A DNA stretch of 64,000 nt from Neoceratodus forsteri (GCA_016271365.2 CM057453.1:502671001-502735000); one strand, 5' to 3'; shown: positions 12,195-23,215, counted from the stretch's first letter. Numbers and translations: made by a program. Notes: generated by a model not told the origin, from the letters alone.

Positions 12195-13405
12195 AATGCA
12201 GTCCCTTATGGACAGTTTGTCCGTTTAAGGCGGAACTGTTCTTGCTATAACGATTTTGAGAGACAAGCTTGGGAACTTAAGCAATGCCTTCTACAGAGGG
12301 GTTACTCTGATGAAACTTTATCTGTAGCCTTCAACAGAGCCAAGACTCTAGTGAGGAAGGATTTATTAACACCTAAAAGCAAAGAACTGGAAAAAGCCTA
12401 GACAGTAGCTTTCATCACTGAATATAACTCTGTGGCACCAGAAATATCTAGGGTGGTCAAGAATTTTTGGCCCATATTAAAGGGAGACCAAAATCTGATA
12501 GCAGATCTGGGTGAAAGCCCTATGATTAAGTACAGAAAAGGCAAGAACCTTGGGGATATGTTAACCCCTAGAGTCTATTCTAAACCTGCACAGGTAATTC
12601 ATCCCACATGGTTACCATGTGCCCTCGTGGGCAATTTTCGTTGCAGCAGATGCAATATTTGCTGCTGCTGTATTCTGGGTAATACTTTTAAACATCCAAG
12701 CCTCAATGGGAATATCTCAGTCAGGGAATTTATCTCTTGTACAGCTAATTATGTTGTATACGTTGTTCAATGTACCTGCCCCAAACTTTATATTGGACGC
12801 ACTAAAAGACCCCTAAAAGAGCGCATGCTGGAGCACATTCTTGCTGTCCTGAAAACTGAACCAAATACACCTACAGTATTGGGGTTCATTTTACTGGCTT
12901 TATGCTTGAAATGTTGTCAATTTGGTGGCTCTAAATTTTCAGCTACCTTTATGAAATCTTATTTACGTCTCTTGTTGGTTCTTCTATTTGATTCATTATT
13001 TGGGCTTTTCTTCTGTTTTACTTAGAGATTAAATTGACCTTTGGCATCTCTATTTGACCTCCCGTATCAGTGCTGTGCTTAAGAATACTATTTACAATAT
13101 TTTTTTAATTTTTTTTGTTAGAAGTGATTTAATGTTAAAATTCACCCTAGTGTTTGGCATATGGGGTTACTGTTGTTGCTCAATATGATATAGATATATT
13201 ATTATATTTCTGTTTTGTGTACTATCACTTTAAAGTTTTTTTTAAATAAAAAGGAGACCTTGAGCACCAGGACCCCACCTCCTGATGAAGTGTCCCGGAG
13301 TGGCCACGAAGCGCTGGGGTACTGTGCTGCGGGTTTTCGTTGCTCCATTGCCTTGAGTTCTGCATGTTTTATTTTGGCTTTTTGAGAGCTTTTTCATTCG
13401 TGTGT
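12195..13405 (+). mobile_element. Penelope-like element 3' part, plus orientation
   Basis: Holds the end of the RT region, the GIY-YIG region and the 3' end of a Penelope-like element. The terminal 550 bp or so (12880-13400) are the inverse complement of 11175-11710, making a 2.3-kb inverted arrangement. Penelope elements are known for terminal repeats and inverted partial copies produced on insertion; the head-to-head layout here fits one insertion event with a 5' inversion. Confidence 0.75.
12230..13025 (+). pseudogene. Penelope-like RT thumb and GIY-YIG endonuclease, broken
   Basis: The reading frame LRRNCSCYNDFERQAWELKQ (from about 12230) followed by LLQRGYSDETLSVAFNRAK matches the post-palm region of Penelope-type RT, which is related to telomerase. 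A TAG near 12400 interrupts it. The following ORF (12432-13025, 197 residues) carries a Cys-rich knuckle (FRCSRCNICCCC, about residues 69-80) and the GIY-YIG domain start (NYVVYVVQCTCPKLYIGRT, about 106-124, with catalytic Arg candidate in RTKRPLKERMLEH). The domain is truncated: after PTVLGF the frame runs into 3' UTR sequence because about 400 bp are deleted relative to the minus-strand copy. The conserved downstream Glu of the nuclease is therefore missing here. Confidence 0.82.
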
Positions 13406-13410
13406 TACGT

Positions 13411-13425
13411 AAACACTTGTGTTGC
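13411..13425. repeat. flanking direct repeat of the Penelope pair, right
   Basis: Exact 15-bp partner of 11098-11112. Confidence 0.55.
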
Positions 13426-14651
13426 TCTGGCACAAAGGCTTCCATGTAGGCATTTAATCACATTGCAGTAAGTCGATCATTACAGCACTCTGGGATCCTC
13501 TGAAACGTTGGAGACGCTGATTGGTGTGAGCTTGCAACGAGCGGCTTAACAGCCATGTGGACAGGCTGCACCACTGCTCCGATATAACTTAAAGTGCCAC
13601 TTTCAGAATTTTGCCAGTTTAAAAGGATATGAGAGTGATGCCTGTGGCTTGCTCCATGTCTGCTACACTTTTGTGGCACAGCAGTGGTATGTCTGCAGTT
13701 AGAGACATGGAGCAAGCCACAGGGTAAATACATATATATCTTTGTAAATATGACAAAAACCTGACTGTGCTCCTTAAATTGTGCAGTGAGCCTCCACTGC
13801 TACTTCCTGTGTGGACTGATGGCCCCTCTCCAATGCAACTTGCATCGGCACTGAGAGGGGTCATCTAGACAAATGAATGATTGTCTCTGGCAGTTGCAGC
13901 AAGTTGGAAGCACTGCAGAAGTTGCAGGGCATCGGCTGTGTAAACACGGCTTATACAATTAAATGTAAGACCAGTGGTTTCATCAACTTTAAACAAGAAT
14001 ATTAGCAAATGCCAGTAATCAATTGAATGGCCTTGAATTTTGTGTAATTGTGTATGACTGATGGAGGCAAACTCTCTGAAAGTGAAGACTGTGAAATGGA
14101 GCAGGCTTTTACCGTCTTCCGCTTGCTTGAAAAGAATGCATGCCATCTGGTTGCCAGCGGTAGTATGTCACATTACCATGCAGGCAGTCCAGTTTCTGGA
14201 GCAGGTAAGTGTCTGCAGCTGGGTGGCCGAGGCTGAGAGGAGTGCTGCTGCAGGAAATGGATATGCCACACACTGTTGCCACAGCACATGCCCCCCCCCA
14301 CTCGTGGTTGACTGAGTAGCTAGCCACCTCACAGGAGATGCAGTGCATTTGCAGGAGGTCTACACATGGCAGTAGGAAAGTCGGGGGACATGCAATGTGA
14401 GCACACTCCATAGAAATTATATTATATAGGATAGGAAACCCTGAGCCGTCTGGATGATCGCCCCACTCTCTCTGAACCCCATCAGATTTGTTGCCCTCTG
14501 GGGGAGGCGGAGGATCCCCCTTCAGAGGATCCGCTGTTGGGGTAGGGGGCAAGCTGCAGGGAGCCAAAAGCAGTACTTCTGTTGAGGGCTGGACGGTCGC
14601 CAGCCTGAGGGCTGAGAAAGAGCTAGGGGAAAAAAACACTAATAGTATAAC
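13426..14651. other. non-coding stretch with a perfect hairpin
   Basis: No gene is recognised. The main structure is an inverted repeat (separate entry). The open frames on both strands have no recognisable motif. Confidence 0.5.
13641..13723. repeat. perfect 21-bp inverted repeat
   Basis: cctgtggcttgctccatgtct at 13641-13661 is exactly complementary to 13703-13723, with a 41-base loop. No target duplication was seen. Confidence 0.8.
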
Positions 14652-15744
14652 ATAAGACCCCATCTGGAGTACTGCGTGCAGTTCTGGAGATCCAATCTCT
14701 GCAAAGACATAGACATGATGGAAGCTGTCCAGAGGAGGGCAACTAAAATGGTGCAGGATCTGCACCGGAAGACATATGAAGAGAGACTTAAAGGGACACT
14801 GTCAACCTTCTTAGGTCGCAAAATTTCCCTAGTTTAAAAAATATATTTTATGATTGCCAAAATTGTGTAAAGATTATTGATGTTGCTGGTAGTTTGATTT
14901 TAACTCATATTTTCTTTACAAAAGTAAAAAACAGATTGCCCAACACTCTGGTGTTATCACACCAAAATGTGCTTGTTTACATTCCTTGATCAGCTACAAA
15001 TACTTTTTTCCTGGACTTGGGAACACCCACAAAACATTCTAGCCGCTCATGATGCAGTGGAAGTTTTAGGAGGCTACTGCCTTATGAGTTGCTGCATTAG
15101 TTGGGTGTGTTTCTAATACTCAGGAAGTATGCAGGAAGAACTGAACCAGGAGGGTAAACAAAAACAAGGTTGTTTATAAATATACACTGCCATGTATTTC
15201 ACTTCTACTAAACAAGGAGACAGACAAAACAAACAGCAACATCAGTGAATTTTAGAGAAGGTAAGCAATCATAAAATGTGAGGTTTCAACTAGAAATAGT
15301 ATGATGAAAAACAGGTTGACCGTGTCCCTTTAAGGAGCTTAATATGTATAGCCTCCAGGAAAGGAGGGAGAGGGGGGACATGATAGAAACTTTCAAGTAC
15401 CTCAAGGGAATCAACAAAGTCCAAGAGGGTAGCATCTTTCAAAAAGAGGTGTGCAAGAACAAGGGGCACAATTTGAAGATGGGGGTCTCAGAGGTAATTT
15501 AAGGGAAGTATTTTTCACAGAGAGGGTTGTGGATGCATGAAAGCGGCCTTCGAGAGGTTGTGGAGTCAAAACAGTGGTGGAATTCAAGCATGCATGGGAC
15601 AGTCATAAGGCAATTCTAGGGGTAGGGGTAGGAAGAGTAGGCGGCTGGTTAACTAGGATCTGCATCTTATCCATTAGGTAGGGGAATGGGCAGACTGGGT
15701 GGGCCAAGCGGTCCTTATCTGCCGTCAAATTCTAAGTTTCTATA
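14652..15744 (+). mobile_element. CR1 family A 3' end, split by a MITE
   Basis: 14652-14791 (SNWRS-type C-terminal codons from 'aagaccccatctggagtact') and 15330-15744 (from 'ggagcttaatatgtatagcc' to the CR1-A 3' end) are the two halves of one fragment matching 1516-2075. A 538-bp element with TTAA duplications lies between them. Reading frames are broken. Confidence 0.9.
14792..15329. mobile_element. piggyBac-like MITE, 538 bp
   Basis: Begins AGGGACACTGTCAACCT and ends with AGGTTGACCGTGTCCCT, giving 17-bp terminal inverted repeats with one mismatch. It is flanked by TTAA at 14788-14791 and 15330-15333, the target always used by piggyBac. The host CR1 sequence reads through cleanly when the element and one TTAA are removed. 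There is no transposase; the element must have been moved by one encoded elsewhere. Confidence 0.9.
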
Positions 15745-16149
15745 AGAAGAGTTGGCAACATCCAACAACAGCTGCTTTTTGAATTGTGTTCTTTTCAGTA
15801 AGGTCCTTCTTTTTCCCATTTTTAAAATGTGTTCAAGCATGATAGCCAATCCCATATGCAACTTCTTATTTTTATTGGGTACCTGGAGTCCAGCTGATGT
15901 GCAGTACCCCCTTAAAGACTTGTTTGGTCAAGGTGCTAGGAGTAATCTTACTGAACACCTGACTGGTTATTCTTTGCATGTACACTTTTCAAACGTGAAA
16001 TAAAGTTTGGCTTTGAATTAGAAGCAACAGTGCACTGTGGTTCTTTGCGCATTACTGCCCGTTGGAGCTTATCATTATAGAGGTTAGCCGCCTCACTTTG
16101 TGGTGCAGCATCTACATTCACGCAGAAGCGTGGTGAAGTTTTGTGTTTT
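15745..16149. other. non-coding stretch
   Basis: No gene or known element recognised; similarity to the 77-bp satellite begins near 16150. Confidence 0.45.
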
Positions 16150-16800
16150 TTATGATGTGCAGTATGTCTTGATCAGTGAGGTCCTGCCTTTACTCATTGT
16201 TATGCTTTATCTACACAGAATATCCCAGTTAATCTGCAATATCTCATTTTTGGTGGGGTCCTGATTCTGCCCATTTGCACATTATATTTATCCTGGGTAG
16301 TCTAGCAGAGCCTAGTTTTTAGTAGGCCCTACTTTCACATATTTTTATAATGTGTTTACCCAGAACAGCATAGTTGGGAGGCCACATATTCAAGAGTAGC
16401 TAAGAGGAGATGTCATAGCTTATATTTAGTGGGGTCCTGCCATTATGCATTTTTACACTGTTGTTACATAGGATAACACACCTGAGCTGCAATATCTCTT
16501 CTTTAGAGGGTTCCTGCTTTTACCCATTTTCGTACCATACTTACCAAGAATAGCCTAACCCAGCCGAGATGCAATACAGTAACTCATTTTTAGTGGGAGC
16601 CCAGTAATTACCCGCTTTTACGATGTATTTTTCTCAGAATAATTCCGTTGTGATGCAGTATCTCATATTTTGTTTTCGTGGTGTCCAGTCTTTACTAACG
16701 TTGACAGTGCATTCACTCAGGATAGCCAGGGTGAGATGCAGTATCTCATTTTCTGTGGAGACCTGCTTTCACCCATTTTTTTATATTTTCTGTTGAGACC
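16150..16800 (+). repeat. degenerate satellite, unit about 77 bp
   Basis: About eight diverged units, each with a core like 'gcagtatctcattttt-agtgggtcctgctttta-cccattttta' followed by 'gtatttacccagaatagcc'. Marker phrases recur near 16177, 16256, 16430, 16506, 16592, 16678 and 16755, usually 76-86 bp apart. Other blocks of the family lie at 21985-22450 (+), 23050-23215 (-), 24590-24850 (-), 25135-25195 (+) and 26316-26400 (-). Confidence 0.75.
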
Positions 16801-17250
16801 ATCATTTCTCCTCACCAGCTTCCAGGTGCTCCTTCCACCAGCCTAAGCCCTTCTGCCTGTCTTAGAAGTGCGCCACAAATCCAGTCCACCACCAGTTTCT
16901 GCTCAACAGCCTCTCTAGACTCCCAACTGTGACCCACAGCATGTCACTTGTGGGTGGGTTGGGCCTCCCAGCTCCCTAATCCTGGAGGTGAGTCAGCAGT
17001 CGATGGTCATGGTCTGGGAGGCTAAGCTGGTAAGGCACAGAAGGAGTCAGTGAGCCCTACTGTGAGTTGGGGGACTATGTGGCATTATCTACCTGGGGCT
17101 GCTGGGGTATTTTATCCCACTGAAGCTGAAAGCTGTTCCTTCTCTCTCCCCAGGGTGTGATCCTGAGGAGCAACCTGGCAGAGGGCCTGTCATAGGTGTC
17201 AGAAATGTGGGTGAGCCTCACTCTGTCCTTGGAATGCCTCTGGAGGGCCT
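16800..17250. other. non-coding stretch before the DIRS-like element
   Basis: Pyrimidine-rich and unique-looking. No gene seen. Confidence 0.4.
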
Positions 17251-17431
17251 GATCTTCCCTTGTCAATCTTCACCATTCATTACTTCCTGGGTGTAAGTCG
17301 AGGCGCTTTTCCGTCCGCAGGAAACTTTTTTATTTTTTAAAGTTGCCTAACGGCCCGCCCCCAGAGCGCGACACGCCATGCGGGCGGCCGCAGCGACTGA
17401 CTCCTCCTCCAACTCAGTTCTGTTTCTCCCG
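17251..17431 (+). repeat. DIRS-like left inverted terminal repeat
   Basis: Inverse complement of 21493-21700, with a few indels; the right copy carries a longer A-run (21581-21605) where the left has a T-rich stretch near 17326-17338. Confidence 0.75.
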
Positions 17432-17590
17432 CCGTCGAGGCAGCACCTGTTTTCGGAGCGTCCATTCTCCACTGCGTCAGCGACTCCTCTTTTCCACACA
17501 CTCGACGCCGATCGGTAAGACCGTTCTTTTTTCTTTCTAAAGTGGCGCCGGGTGTGTTTTCCTACTGTTTTTTCTTGTTGATTTCGCGTT

Positions 17591-20080
17591 ATGTCCGGGT
17601 CCGGAGCTAAACGTGTTTCGAAGACGGGCCGCGCCCCTATGCGTCGGTGTTACTGTGGCCGGCATTTCTCCGTCTCGGACCGGCATGACGTTTGTCTTCG
17701 TTGCCTGGGACCCAACCATGACATGGATTCGTGCGACGCCTGTTTCTCCATGGACCGCCGTGTCCTCGAAGTCCTCGCGTTCAAGCTCGGCAAAGCCCCG
17801 CCGACCTTCGGGGGACGATGTCGCTCAAGGGATTCTCAGGTAAGGTTTCTAGGCCCTTCTCCCGGGTCCCCTCCCGAGCCTATACGGTCTGAGGAGGAGG
17901 GGGTCTCCTCGTCTTTTCTTGCCGAGGAGGAGGCCCCTTCTGCGGTGTCGGGGGAGCGTCGTAGTCCCTCCCGGGGCCGCGGCGCCGACACCGCCTCGGC
18001 AGTCACCTCTTCGGAGGTGCAGGCTCCCCCCGTGGCGAGGCCCTCGTCTTTTGGGCCTAGCTCGGGTGGACCCTCGACGCCGCCTTCGGCGCCGTTTCGG
18101 ATCTGGCGCGTTAGCGGTGCTGGTGATCGAATGGCGCCGTTTTGAAATCGGCGCGTTCGCGGCGCCCGATGATCAAGCGGCGCCGTTGGCGGTGCGCTTT
18201 GGGCCACTGGCGCCCGTTAGCGGCGTCGATGAACGAAGGCGGCGCCCGTCAGCGATACCGCCCCTTCCCGGCCGCCCGGCGCCGTGGGCCCTGGTCCTTC
18301 CTCCAGGCGGTGCCGGCCTCGCCCGGCGCCGTTGGGAGTGTGGAGCTAGACACAGGCTGCTACCGGCGTGAGGCAGGCGCCGGCGCCTCAATTGACCGGG
18401 GCGTTCGCGGCCCGAGCCTCGAGGACCCCTGGGGTGGCCAGCATTGAGGTCCTGCTGGTCTCGTCCTCCTCGGAGGCGATGATTCAGGCGATGGACCCAT
18501 CCTGGCACCCCACTTCTTGAGTCTGGGTCCCCGGTGGCTAGGGTGCCAGGCGGCGCGGGCCTCCCTCCTGTCCCCCGCTTCGTCGCCTCCTGAGGGTTCC
18601 CGGCTGGGGGTGGCCGGGAGCCCCCTGGGGAACGGCGCGGGGGAGGTGGCGCGGGGGGCTCCCCTCTCCTGGGGCCCGGTGACAGCTGCTACGGGTGCTG
18701 TCACTCTCTCCTAGAGACAGGGGACGCTGTGGAGTCGGGGAGGGAGGGCCCTCTCGGGTCGAGGGGTCGAGGGCGGTCTGCTGCTCGGTCTTCCTTGGCC
18801 ACCTCGGGGGGTGGCCAGGAGCGAAGTGCAGAGCCTCGCCCCCTCCAGAGGTTCTGGGGTGTCCTTGGCGGCGTTTGTGCGGACTGCCCTTCTGGATCCA
18901 TGCAGTCCGGCGTCGTCACAGAGGAGGTTCTCCCCAGGGCTCTTCCAGGCTCCCGCTTCCCCAGGGGTTCCGTTCTGCGGCCTGGTCTGATATCCGGGAT
19001 CCCCTTTCCAGGCTCCTTTCCCGGTTCCAGAGCCTCGCGGAGGCAGTTGCCTCCAGCGGAGGTGCCCCTCTCCCATCTCTGCCTTCACCACCCCACTCCC
19101 AGGCCACATGTCGGCCCTCACCGGGTCCGTTATCCTGGGGCAGTTCAGGGTTCTCATGGCCTTCCCCTCATCGTTAGGTACATGCATGGCGGGTCTTTCG
19201 ACTCTCCCCACCGCCGCGGAATCCTCTGGGCATTCCAGTTCCCCATCATCCTCGTCTCCCTCCTCCGGAGAGGAGACCTCCTGCTCATCTGTCCTCCGAT
19301 GCTGATTTCACAGAATATCAGCGTTTTCTCCGAGGATGGTGGGGATCTCCAGTTCCCTCGTTTGAAGAGACAATGCGAGCAGGAGCGGGTGAATTCCTTG
19401 GTGAATTCAGTGCCCAGCATCTGGTGGTACCTTCCTGGCCTATCCCCTTCAGGGGCGTCTATCCGGTCTGGCAGTCCCCTGCCGCTTCTTCCCCACCCGG
19501 CGGACTGCCAGCGTAGGTATTGTGCCCCTCTGAGTCTCTGGGTTCCCTTCCCAACCCGTCCTCAGATTTGGTATACCTGGATGCTCCTTCTGGGCGCCCG
19601 TTGCCCTGGCCTTACGACCGCCCACAGTTCGGACTCTCTCCAGTTCGGGCCGTTGGGTAGAGAGTGTACTCTCTTCTGCTCGTCGCAGTGCATGTATTGC
19701 ATCACATCAGGCTCACCACGCTGCCTACAACCGGCATCTGTGGTCGATGATGTCCCAGCTGCTGGCATCTATGCCTGATCACGGAGCAAACCAGACAAAC
19801 CGTTGCCCTCTCCAGCGGTGAGGCCTGGAGCTGGCAAGACACCAAGCAAGGGCATCTTATGGCGCCAGTGGGTGGCTTCCAGGCTTCGCGAGGACAGCGA
19901 TCTGCATCAGGCGGACGGCATGGCCGTCTTTCCAGGTTGTCACCCCTGGCCCGGCGTAGGGTGATTCGCTCCGCCTTCCGGGGGACCCATCTTTTCTCTT
20001 CCAGAGCTAGGAGACTTTTACAGGGGCTCCCTCCATCTCCTCGTCCTCGGGAGGCACCTCCTAGCTCTTCTCCCTCTTAG
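17591..20080 (+). pseudogene. DIRS-type Gag-like protein, frameshifted
   Basis: The first ORF (17591-18145) starts with an ATG 290 bp inside the element. Its N-terminus has a Cys/His cluster, CYCGRHFSVSDRHDVCLRCLG then NHDMDSCDAC, about residues 20-50, the pattern I know from DIRS Gag proteins. It is followed by an acidic, Ser/Pro-rich linker. From 18080 a GC-rich tandem repeat disrupts the frame. Further on, sequence in several frames looks like the Gag C-terminal half: SARRSACIASHQAHHAAYNRHLW near 19680-19735, and an Arg/Ser-rich tail (SRLSPLARRRVIRSAFRG, 19930-19990). The structural role in a particle is inferred from the family. The long frame at 18729-19778 is probably only a by-product of GC-rich sequence. 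Confidence 0.55.
18088..18340 (+). repeat. GC-rich tandem repeat, about 45-bp unit
   Basis: Units start with GGCGCCGTT at 18088, 18133 and 18179, each followed by 'ggcgcgttagcggcgcc-gatga' like sequence. Later units become irregular. The unit is purely CpG-rich and lies in the Gag-like region, where it displaces the frame. Confidence 0.65.
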
Positions 20081-20197
20081 GCTTTCTGAATAAGCCAGGG
20101 TCTTCTCCTTCTGTTTCTCACCAGCAGAAGGCTGGGGTCTTGTTCCCCTCAGGGTATGGCCTCTTCCCCTCAGGAAGAGGAGCTTCAATACTCACCC

Positions 20198-20300
20198 AGG
20201 AAGTAATGAATGGTGAAGATTGACAGGGAAGATAGGAAAAGTGCAGTGCCTACCGTAATTCTTGATCTTCTCTTGCTATCTTCACCATTCAACCACCACC
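20198..20300 (+). repeat. DIRS-like internal complementary region
   Basis: The first half (about 20198-20238, cacccaggaagtaatgaa onwards) complements 17254-17292 at the left end. The second half (about 20250-20295, cctaccgtaattcttgat onwards) complements 21650-21695 at the right end. This back-to-back joining of both termini is diagnostic of DIRS architecture. It is unusual that about 1.2 kb lie between this region and the right repeat. Confidence 0.7.
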
Positions 20301-21492
20301 ACTCCACCATCCCTCAGCTGCCTCTTCCTGTGGCTTCTCCACCTCCCGTCTCCTTCCTCTCTCTGCATTTATATAAAATATAGGAAAATTCCTTAAATTT
20401 TTAGGTAAAAAAAAAAAAAAAGATCTTTCTTGAGGGGTTCTAAAATCCAGAAAAATTACTTACTCTAAGATTCATGGGCCATCTAGTGGATTGCATTGGC
20501 GATCAGACTGCACAACTATCTCTTGTCTATTCTTATGGCAAGATACCTCTAGATTTTTGGCCTGGCTCAGGCTATTCAGTTTTGATCCTGCAATCCCGTG
20601 TTCAGATGGTTGCCCCTGAAATCTGATTCCCCTATATTCTTACCTTGCGAGCAGAGGAGCAAGTCGTCTGATCCCTTTCTCTTTAAAAAAAAAAAAAAAA
20701 AATGCTGAGGGGAACTCTCTCCGACTGCTATAGGCATCTTAGTATCTGGGTCATGCATCTAGTTAAAAAAAAAAAAAAAATGGAAAATCAAACAAGAAGG
20801 CAAATGAAAGGTAGGCTATCCTTCTACGCTGTTTACTAGTGGTTTCTCCCTTTAAAATATCCTCCTGGACAATTTTACAGTAAAGCTCTGCTGACCATAT
20901 CCAATCTTAGCCAGCCTAAGCCTTGGCGGCCTTAGCCAGTCAGTCTGAGTCCCATTTCTATCTTGAACGCCTAAAAGACTACATTTCTATTTCTAAACCC
21001 CTGAGCAGTGCTCTCATGCTGCTGGGGTTTTATTCTTCCCTCCTCAGCTGTCCTCCACTTAAAGGCCCTCCAGCGGCCAGGAGCGAGGTGGGTGTCAGAA
21101 CAATGTGCATGTTGAAGATGAGGACTATGCCCTCTGAGTCTGTCTAAGCGGTTCAGTGACCTTCTCTTCAGCTCTATCTCCGGAGATTCTTGCTTCCCCT
21201 TTAGTAGAGCCTTCAGCTACAAGCTAACTATGCCGTTGGGCCTTCTGGTCCCTTCAACATCCATCTCTCTTCTCTTTCTTCTTCTTCTTCTATTTTCTCT
21301 TTCCTTACTCATCTCTCCTCCTAGAGTCGCCCAGGTAAGGAGCCCTGCACTCCCTAGGCTAGGGATGTTCTTATCTCCTCTGTCCTTCCTCCATGACTTA
21401 TTCCTTTTCAGTTCATTCTTCCTTGCTTTGCTATCCCTCGGCTATCTTGCCTGCTATCTATATTTTTCTGCTTTCACTTTTTGCCTCTCCGA
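20301..21492 (+). other. DIRS-like element, non-coding 3' segment
   Basis: Pyrimidine-rich, with three A-runs (about 20406-20420, 20684-20701, 20765-20780). No ORF with recognisable motifs; RT and recombinase would be expected upstream of the internal complementary region and are absent. Confidence 0.5.
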
Positions 21493-21700
21493 GCTCACAG
21501 AACTGAGTTGGAGGAGATGCCGTCGCTACTAGCTGCCCCCCGCGCTGACGCCGCTCTCCGAGGGCGGGCCGTAGGCAACTTTAAAAAAAAAAAAAAAAAA
21601 AAAAAGTCTCCGTGACGGGTGCGCGCCTCCGGCTTACACCCAGGAAGTAATGAATGGTGAAGATACAAGAGAAGATCAAGAATTACGGTAGGTACGTAAT
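21493..21700 (-). repeat. DIRS-like right inverted terminal repeat
   Basis: Inverse complement of the left repeat; ends near 'caagaattacggtagg'. Contains an A-run of about 25. Confidence 0.75.
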
Positions 21701-21984
21701 TTTCCTTTCTAGGTGTGTGAAACTCCATGCCACTTGCTAGGAACACAGGTGCGTGCCAATGTAAGGATGCACCAGGCTGACCAGATATTTCTTCCTGAAT
21801 TACCCGGCCTCTGCCTGGGGCATCAGGAGGCAGTTGTGTAGCAGAAGGAGGTGCTGCCTCTCCCTGAGGCAGGAGGCACCCAGGATGAATGCCAGAACCC
21901 CACCTTGATGGTCAGTACCAGACATGCTGTGCTTGGTCACCCACCCTGGAGTTCTTGGTGGCAAGCAGTAGTGGTACTGCTGCA

Positions 21985-22450
21985 CTAGCCAGACAGCTTT
22001 CACCCATTTTTACATTGTATTTACTTATGGGCAACCCTGCACAGGTGAGATGCAGTATCTCTGTTTCAGTGGGTTTCCCCTTACACCCATTTTTGTACTA
22101 TATTTTTCCAGTATAGCACAGGGTAATTTGCAGCATATTATTATCGGGGGTCTGCTTTCACCCATGTTTTTATGCTGTATTTACCATGGACAGCCCAGCT
22201 GAAATAAAATATCTATTTTATAGTGGAGTCCTGCTTTTACCCATGTTATTCTGTATTTACCCAGGATGGCCAGCTCCAGTGGAATGCAGTATCTTTTTTT
22301 GCTAGGATTCTGCATTCATCCATTTCTACACTATATTTACCCAAGACAGCTTAGCTGAAATGCCACACCTTGGTTTCAGGGGGAGTCTGCTGTTACTTCT
22401 TGTTAAACAGCATTTACCCAGTATAGCCTGACTAAAATGCAGCATCTTAT
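21985..22450 (+). repeat. degenerate satellite, unit about 77 bp
   Basis: Six units in the same orientation as 16150-16800; marker phrases near 21990, 22069, 22146, 22222, 22301 and 22377 give spacings of 76-79 bp. Confidence 0.75.
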
Positions 22451-22453
22451 TAA

Positions 22454-23045
22454 ATGGGAAAAGCTCAAGATATTGCTCACAGATCTCTGGTGAGACCCCA
22501 CTGTGCAGAGTTCTGGAATTTGTACCTAATGAAGAACAGGCATTGGAGGGCCACACAAATGATCCCAGGGCAGCAGGAAAAATCATATAAGAGACTGACA
22601 AGCCTCAGCTTGTACATACTAGCAGTCAGAAAGGAAAGTGGGGATGTGATTGAGTTATAAGTACTTGTTGGGTATAAACAGGGTGGACTGCAGTGAACTG
22701 TTCATGAGTCAAGACAGCACTCTGATAAGAGGTCATACATGGAAATGAATGGGAGGAAGTTCAAGAGGGACATAAGAACATCCTTCTTTATGGAAAGGGT
22801 GGTGGACAGGTGTTTCGCTCAGAGTTTGTGACTGGGTTGAGACACAGGTGGGACCAAGCTAGCACAAGCTACAAGAAAAGGGAATGGGAATATTCTGGGA
22901 AAGGAGGTTTGGTAAACACTGCCTGGACAGTTGGATAGCAACTCCAGCCCAGTGTAAGCTAGGCATAGTTTCAAGTAGGCATATAGGTAAACTGGATAAT
23001 CCATTGGATCTTCTTCTACTGTCAAGTTCCATGTATCTGTGTACT
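22454..23045 (+). pseudogene. CR1-type ORF2 C-terminus, fragment
   Basis: The frame from 22454 reads AHRSLVRPHCAEFWNLYLMKNRHWRATQ, matching the CR1 RT C-terminal segment ([14 protein letters not shown] type). Later pieces in other frames show RKFKRDIRTSFFMERVVDR. The fragment interrupts the satellite: units before it point forward and those after it point backward. Family differs from CR1-A and CR1-B here. Non-functional. Confidence 0.75.
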
Positions 23046-23049
23046 TGGC

Positions 23050-23215
23050 TCACCTGGGCTTGGATGTACTGGGTAAATACAGTCTAAAATGGGACAAAGT
23101 GAACTCGCATAGAAACAGTGGTATTACATCTCATTTGGTCTGTCCATGGTAAATACAGTTCAAAATGGGTTAAAGCAGGACTCAAATAAAAAAAAATATA
23201 TTTATTTCCGCTGGG
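23050..23215 (-). repeat. degenerate satellite, inverted block
   Basis: Two units of the 77-bp family read on the minus strand ('gggtaaatacagtctaaaatggg' and 'ggtaaatacagttcaaaatggg'). Confidence 0.6.

Larger units (their letters stand above)
17251..21700 (+). mobile_element. DIRS-like retroelement, non-autonomous
   Basis: The left end (17251-17431) and right end (21493-21700) are inverse complements over about 170 bp, including 'ttcaccattcattacttcctgggtgtaag', 'aaagttgcctaacggcccgccc' type and 'ctcctccaactcagttctgt' segments. A third, internal segment at 20198-20300 carries sequence complementary to the extreme left end and then to the extreme right end, back to back: the internal complementary region that DIRS elements use to form a circular intermediate. 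The body is far richer in CpG than its surroundings. A Gag-like region is present, but I found no RT/RNase H or tyrosine recombinase, so this copy would depend on another element. It has no target-site duplication, as expected for tyrosine-recombinase integration. Confidence 0.75.

Noticed and set aside
12619..12816. 65-codon frame overlapping the Penelope ORF
   Set aside because: Shadow of the GIY-YIG frame.
14109..14765. 218-codon minus-strand frame
   Set aside because: Crosses non-coding sequence into the complement of a CR1 fragment; no domain.
18729..19778. 349-codon open frame
   Set aside because: Lies in CpG-rich DIRS sequence with several overlapping open frames on both strands; no domain, and Gag-like codons nearby are in other frames.
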